Shown here one piece after another: positions 60,393 to 64,000 of a DNA stretch of 64,000 nt. The DNA comes from PALSA-894 sp034669145 (lineage in GTDB: Bacteria; Pseudomonadota; Alphaproteobacteria; Rhizobiales; Xanthobacteraceae): the NCBI GenBank assembly GCA_034669145.1, contig JAXDNY010000058.1, positions 1-64,000 on the forward strand, written 5' to 3'. The translations under genes were made by a program, and so were the position numbers. The notes under the pieces are model-generated. The model searched no databases and was not told where the DNA came from. It was given only the letters and a program-made list of their open reading frames with translations. Position 1 is the first letter of the stretch. Each line of letters starts with the position of its first letter.

Positions 60393-62078
60393 ATGTCCTC
60401 CGTCGCTGCCTCTCGAGACCGCGCCACCCCGTTCGTTTGCGAGAAGCGTCCGGCGGTTGGCTCGCGCAGCATGGTCGTCACAAACCACCCTCTGGCGTCC
60501 GCCGCGGCAGCCGAGCTTCTGCTTGGCGGCGGAAACGCGGTCGATGCGGCCGTCGCGGCACTGTTCGCGCTCACGGTGGTCGAGCCGATGATGGTCGGAA
60601 TTCTCGGTGGAGGTGTCTCGCATGTGCGGCTGCCGGATGGCCGTCACGGGATCATCGACAATCTCAGCTCCGCGCCGCTGGCTGCTCGCGCCGACATGTA
60701 CGAGCCGATGAACGACGGGGCCGCATCCGCACGCGACACCGAAGATCGGCGTAACGCGACTGGCGCGTCGGCCGTCGCAGTGCCGGGATCGCTCGCTGGC
60801 TGGACGCACATGCTGACGCAATACGGCACGCGGCCGCTGCATGCCGTCATGCGACCCGCAATTCGTCTCGCCGAAGATGGGTTCACCGTCACATCGTATC
60901 TTTCCGAGTGCATCGGCGGGATGGCTGCGGATCTCGCAAGCGACGCTGGATTGGCGAAGCTTTTTCTTCACGATGGAAAGAAGGTTCCTGCCGGCAGCCA
61001 TCTCGTACAGGCTGAGTACGCGGCTACGTTGCGCCGCTTGGCGGACGAAGGGCCCGACCTTCTTTATCGGGGCCCTCTCGGCGCGATCGTCGCCGAGTAT
61101 CTGCAAGCCAATGGCGGCACGGTGTCGACCGAAGATCTCATGAGCTATGCGCCGGTCGAGCGCACGCCGGTCTCGACCGACTATCGCGGGCGGACGGTGA
61201 TCGGCCCACCGCCTCCCGCTTCGGGTGGCGTTCACATCGCGCAGATGCTGAATGTCCTCGAAGGCTTCGACGTCGCCGCGATGGGCTTCGGCTCACCTGA
61301 CAGCATCCACCTGCTGGCCGAGGTGCTCAAGATCGCTTTCGCGGATCGTGCCGTGTCGACGGCGGACCCGGCCTTCGTGAAGGTGCCGGTCGAGCGCCTG
61401 ATATCGAAAGCCTATGCATCGGAGCGGCGCGCCGATATCGACCTTGCGCACGCCCGCCGGTGGCCGCCGGGCCGTCTCACCGGCGTGGAGTCCTCCGATA
61501 CGACACATGTGACGATCGCAGACGCCAACGGCTTCGTTGTATCGGCCACCCACACCATCAACGGCCTCTTCGGCGCTTGCGTCCAGATTCCCGGCACCGG
61601 GATGATCGCCAACAACTACATGCACAACTTCGATCCGCATCCGGGGCGCGTGCTCTCTATCGCGCCAGGCAAGCGCGTCTTTAGTTCGATGGCCCCGATG
61701 ATGGTGACGGAGGACGGCGCGGTGCGGCTGGCTCTTGGTCTGCCCGGCGCCTTGCGCATCTTCCCGTCCGCCTTCCAAACCATCGTCAACTGGATCGACC
61801 ACGGCATGGATGTGCAGGAGGCGATCGAGGCGCCGCGAATCTGGACCGAAGGCGGTGCGTTGGAGCTTGAGCCGGCGTATTCGGATGCGACGGCCCAAGC
61901 GCTCGCTCGACGCGGTCACACCATCCAGCGGATGAAGCACATCGCCGGCGGGATGAATGCCATCGCGTTTTCTCGGGACGGCACGATGACCGGCGCTGCT
62001 TGCTGGCGCGCGGACGGCACACCGCTCGGCATTTCAGGAGGGCTTGCCCGGCCGGGCATCCGGCTCGAGACGATTTAG
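60393..62078 (+). CDS. ggt: Gamma-glutamyltransferase-like Ntn hydrolase
   Basis: The protein has 561 residues. The autoprocessing site is Thr370 in SSDTTHVTIADANG, the start of the small subunit, and FGACVQIPGTGMIANNYMHN is also typical. The N-terminal subunit has NHPLASAAAAELLLGGGNAV. No signal peptide is seen, so it is probably cytoplasmic, unlike periplasmic E. coli Ggt. It may hydrolyse gamma-glutamyl or related acyl amides. The frame starts earlier (60276), but ATG 60393 is the likelier start despite a weak AGAG site. It is paired with the dehydrogenase downstream. Confidence 0.88.
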   Translation: MSSVAASRDRATPFVCEKRPAVGSRSMVVTNHPLASAAAAELLLGGGNAVDAAVAALFALTVVEPMMVGILGGGVSHVRLPDGRHGIIDNLSSAPLAARADMYEPMNDGAASARDTEDRRNATGASAVAVPGSLAGWTHMLTQYGTRPLHAVMRPAIRLAEDGFTVTSYLSECIGGMAADLASDAGLAKLFLHDGKKVPAGSHLVQAEYAATLRRLADEGPDLLYRGPLGAIVAEYLQANGGTVSTEDLMSYAPVERTPVSTDYRGRTVIGPPPPASGGVHIAQMLNVLEGFDVAAMGFGSPDSIHLLAEVLKIAFADRAVSTADPAFVKVPVERLISKAYASERRADIDLAHARRWPPGRLTGVESSDTTHVTIADANGFVVSATHTINGLFGACVQIPGTGMIANNYMHNFDPHPGRVLSIAPGKRVFSSMAPMMVTEDGAVRLALGLPGALRIFPSAFQTIVNWIDHGMDVQEAIEAPRIWTEGGALELEPAYSDATAQALARRGHTIQRMKHIAGGMNAIAFSRDGTMTGAACWRADGTPLGISGGLARPGIRLETI

Positions 62079-62102
62079 TTGGAAGAGACGATCTAGTTGG
62101 AA
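62067..62102 (+). repeat. 18-base tandem duplication across the ggt stop codon
   Basis: The unit GAGACGATTTAGTTGGAA (62067-62084) is followed at once by GAGACGATCTAGTTGGAA (62085-62102) with a single T/C difference. The first copy encodes the last codons and TAG of the gamma-glutamyltransferase-like gene; the second copy carries another in-frame stop and leads into GAAGAGAGAG ahead of the dehydrogenase start. Confidence 0.9.
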
Positions 62103-62119
62103 GAAGAGAGAGTTCCTGA

Positions 62120-63088
62120 ATGGCGCACACCGTTGTGTTACTCGATCTCACATCGCCCGAGCGGGCTGAACATCTCAGACGCCTCCTGCCGCCGGACTTT
62201 GTCCTCACCCACGGGACGGCGCGTGGAGACGAGCATCTGAAAGAGATCATTCGTGATGCCGATTTTGCCATTTCCGGTCAGGTGGGTGTCAGCGGCGATG
62301 TGTTCAGAGTGGCGCGGCGGCTGAAGCTGCTGCACAAGTGGGGCGTCGGCGTCGATAACATCGACGTGCAGGCCGCCAAGGAATTGGGCATCAAGGTCGC
62401 TCGCACCACCGGTAGCAATGCCGTGCCGGTTGCCGAGTTCACGATTGGATTGATCGTCACGACGTTGCGGTTCCAGGCGCTTGGCCACGAGCGCCTGCGT
62501 CAGGGACAGTGGATGGCCTTCAACCAGATGCCGGGTGAGACATTTTGCATTTCAGGCAAGACGGTTGGCCTGATCGGGTTTGGTGCCATCGGCCAAGCCG
62601 TCGCGAGCCGGCTCCGGGGCTTCGGCTGCGCGCTCCTTTACAGCAAGCGCACGCGGCTCTCGCCGACGCAGGAGAGCGAGCTCGGCGTGAGCTACGCCAC
62701 GACCGATGACTTGCTTACGCGATCGGACATCGTGTGTCTGCACTGCCCGTTGACGCCGGAGACGACCAACCTGATCGACAAACGTGCGCTCTCGCGCATG
62801 AAGCGCTCAGCCGTGTTGATCAACGTCGCGCGGGGCGGGGTCGTTGTCGAAGCGGACCTTGCCCAAGCGCTGCGGCAGCGGACCCTCCGCGGCGCCGCGA
62901 TGGATGTCTACTCAATCGAACCCTTGCCAGCCGACAGCGAGCTTCTGACGCTCGACAATATCGTCGTGACGCCGCACCTCGCGGCGGCGACAGCCGATAC
63001 CTTCGAACCTACCGTCAGGCGCATGTTCAACAACATGGTGCGCGTAACGCGCGGCGAACCTGTGCCCGGACCTGATCTGGTCGCTTAG
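62120..63088 (+). CDS. D-isomer-specific 2-hydroxyacid dehydrogenase
   Basis: The protein has 322 residues. The NAD motif GLIGFGAIG is at 150-158, and the catalytic residues are Arg238 (NVARGG), Glu267 (SIEP) and His286 (TPHLAAAT). It interconverts D-2-hydroxyacids and 2-oxoacids, in phosphoglycerate-, glyoxylate- or lactate-dehydrogenase style. It starts 42 bases after the ggt stop, just past the tandem duplication, with GGAAGAAGAGAGAG upstream. A shared pathway with the gamma-glutamyltransferase-like enzyme is likely, and the substrate is unknown. Confidence 0.94.
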   Translation: MAHTVVLLDLTSPERAEHLRRLLPPDFVLTHGTARGDEHLKEIIRDADFAISGQVGVSGDVFRVARRLKLLHKWGVGVDNIDVQAAKELGIKVARTTGSNAVPVAEFTIGLIVTTLRFQALGHERLRQGQWMAFNQMPGETFCISGKTVGLIGFGAIGQAVASRLRGFGCALLYSKRTRLSPTQESELGVSYATTDDLLTRSDIVCLHCPLTPETTNLIDKRALSRMKRSAVLINVARGGVVVEADLAQALRQRTLRGAAMDVYSIEPLPADSELLTLDNIVVTPHLAAATADTFEPTVRRMFNNMVRVTRGEPVPGPDLVA

Positions 63089-63188
63089 GCTGAAGGCCAG
63101 GTTCTGGCCGACCTCTCCCGTCACTGAACTCGAGACAGCTTCGGGTCACGCGCCGATACTGCTGCGCCGCGTCCGCGACCCCCCGACA

Positions 63189-64000
63189 TTACGATAAGCG
63201 CGTCAGCGGATCGCCGTGCCCGCCGACGGGTCGTTTGAGGCAGGCAACATGGCGGCCGGGCGATACCTCAAGCAGCGGTGGATCGGTTAGAGCACATTCG
63301 CTTGTGGCGTACGGGCACCGTGTGTGAAAGCGGCAGCCGCTCGGCGGGCGCATCGGGCTTGGCACATCGCCTTGCAGGACGACCCGCTTTCCCGTGCGCC
63401 GCGCCGGGTCCGGTACGGGCGCGGCCGCAAGCAGCGCCTCAGTGTAGGGATGGAGCGGCGCAGCAAACAGCACGCCCTTGTCGGCAAGCTCCACGATGCG
63501 GCCGAGATACATGACGGCGATCCGATGACTGACATGCCTGACCACCGCAAGATCGTGGCTGACGAAAAGGTATGCGAGCTTGAATTCGTCCTGCAGGTCC
63601 ATCATCAGATTCAGAACTTGGGCGCGGACCGAGACGTCCAGCGCGGATACCGGTTCATCGGCAACGATCACGTCCGGATTGACCGCGAGGGCCTTGGCTA
63701 TGCCGAGCCGCTGGCGCTGACCGCCCGAAAATTCATGCGCATACCGGTTCATCGTCTCCGGCGAGAGCCCGACTCGGGCGAACAGGTCCGCGACACGCTG
63801 TTCCTTGTCGCTCCCGCTCGCGATGCCGAAATTCTCAAGTGGTTCGCCGACGATTGTGCCGGCGGAAAGGCGCGGGTTCAGCGACGAATAAGGGTCCTGA
63901 AAAACGATCTGGACGTGGCGCCGGCGCTCCCACATGGCACGCGGTGAAAGGCCGGTAACGTCGACGCCGCCAAGAAGAATTCGCCCCGACGTCGGTTCAA
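63189..64000 (-). CDS. Oligopeptide/dipeptide-type ABC importer ATPase (OppF/DppF), N-terminus beyond window
   Basis: At least 270 residues are present, and the frame is open through the window's right edge, so the Walker A part lies outside. Visible parts are the Q-loop VQIVFQDPYSSLNPR, the signature FSGGQRQRLGIAKAL, Walker B VIVADEPVSALDVS and the switch in FVSHDLAVVRHV. The C-terminal oligopeptide domain with PSGCRFHTRCPYATSEC binds a possible Fe-S cluster or is the OppD/F tail. It is convergent with the dehydrogenase gene, 100 bases between stops. Confidence 0.93.
   Translation of the reverse strand, partial: EPTSGRILLGGVDVTGLSPRAMWERRRHVQIVFQDPYSSLNPRLSAGTIVGEPLENFGIASGSDKEQRVADLFARVGLSPETMNRYAHEFSGGQRQRLGIAKALAVNPDVIVADEPVSALDVSVRAQVLNLMMDLQDEFKLAYLFVSHDLAVVRHVSHRIAVMYLGRIVELADKGVLFAAPLHPYTEALLAAAPVPDPARRTGKRVVLQGDVPSPMRPPSGCRFHTRCPYATSECALTDPPLLEVSPGRHVACLKRPVGGHGDPLTRLS

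Noticed and set aside
63095..63109. GGCCAG-GTT-CTGGCC hairpin between convergent genes
   Set aside because: Only six pairs and no T tract on either strand, too weak to call a terminator.
1..64000. CRISPR arrays, tRNA or rRNA genes, insertion sequences, phage genes, origins
   Set aside because: No regularly spaced repeats, no tRNA-like cloverleaf noticed by eye, no transposase or integrase frames and no replication genes were seen.

Overview
The window is GC-rich, densely packed bacterial DNA: short intergenic gaps, many ATGA/GTGA overlaps, Shine-Dalgarno starts and frequent Tat signals. Gene content (two Liv-type importers, NMT1/THI5-like and polyamine-type importers, CaiB/enoyl-CoA modules, a Cys-type membrane formate dehydrogenase, small exported proteins with an FDPNxxNRYP motif) suggests an alphaproteobacterium of the Hyphomicrobiales (Xanthobacteraceae/Nitrobacteraceae-like). 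That placement is inference from gene content only. I saw no rRNA, tRNA, CRISPR, transposase, phage gene or recognisable transcription regulator.

Region 1 (1-5.5 kb) is a haem-enzyme island. It holds the tail of a c-type cytochrome/peroxidase-like gene, an exported protein of unknown family and a catalase-fold haem protein (plus strand), facing a DyP-type peroxidase and a membrane protein with duplicated soluble domains (minus strand). Region 2 (5.7-16.1 kb, all minus strand) reads as an oxalate-to-oxygen respiratory chain. It has a Tat-exported bicupin oxalate decarboxylase, a four-gene periplasmic formate dehydrogenase and a cyanide-insensitive/bd-type quinol oxidase, with a DUF1614 membrane protein and a small exported protein. 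Region 3 (16.3-21.3 kb) has a multicopper oxidase, an aldo/keto reductase plus a 3-hydroxyisobutyrate-dehydrogenase-like pair, and two paralogous small exported proteins with tandem hairpins.

Region 4 (21.7-28.1 kb, plus strand) is one tight operon: an ABC importer (binding protein, ATPase, permease), a FAD oxidoreductase, a CaiB-type CoA transferase, an enoyl-CoA hydratase and a 7Fe ferredoxin, probably an uptake-and-CoA-dependent degradation pathway for an unknown acid. Region 5 (28.1-37.4 kb, minus) has two complete five-gene Liv-type importers separated by a decayed aldehyde dehydrogenase (ALDH7) remnant.

Region 6 (37.5-44.5 kb) holds a Rossmann protein, a three-part flavoprotein dehydrogenase of the opine oxidase/HcnABC type split between strands, a broken aspartate/glutamate racemase-family gene, an enoyl-CoA hydratase and an AMP-forming acyl-CoA ligase. 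Region 7 (44.5-50.3 kb, minus) couples an NMT1/THI5-like importer to a cytosine-deaminase-like amidohydrolase, an isochorismatase-fold hydrolase and a Gfo/Idh/MocA oxidoreductase, suggesting uptake and hydrolysis of a nitrogen-containing compound. Region 8 (50.5-54.8 kb, plus) has a cupin-like protein and an importer with two different permeases around one ATPase. Region 9 (54.8-64 kb) has a polyamine-type importer in line with an SDR that lacks YxxxK and an RraA-family protein, divergent from a gamma-glutamyltransferase-like enzyme and a D-2-hydroxyacid dehydrogenase, ending in a truncated oligopeptide-type ATPase.

Overall the window is a catabolic and transport island carrying seven ABC import systems (one cut by the edge), with two visibly decaying genes.
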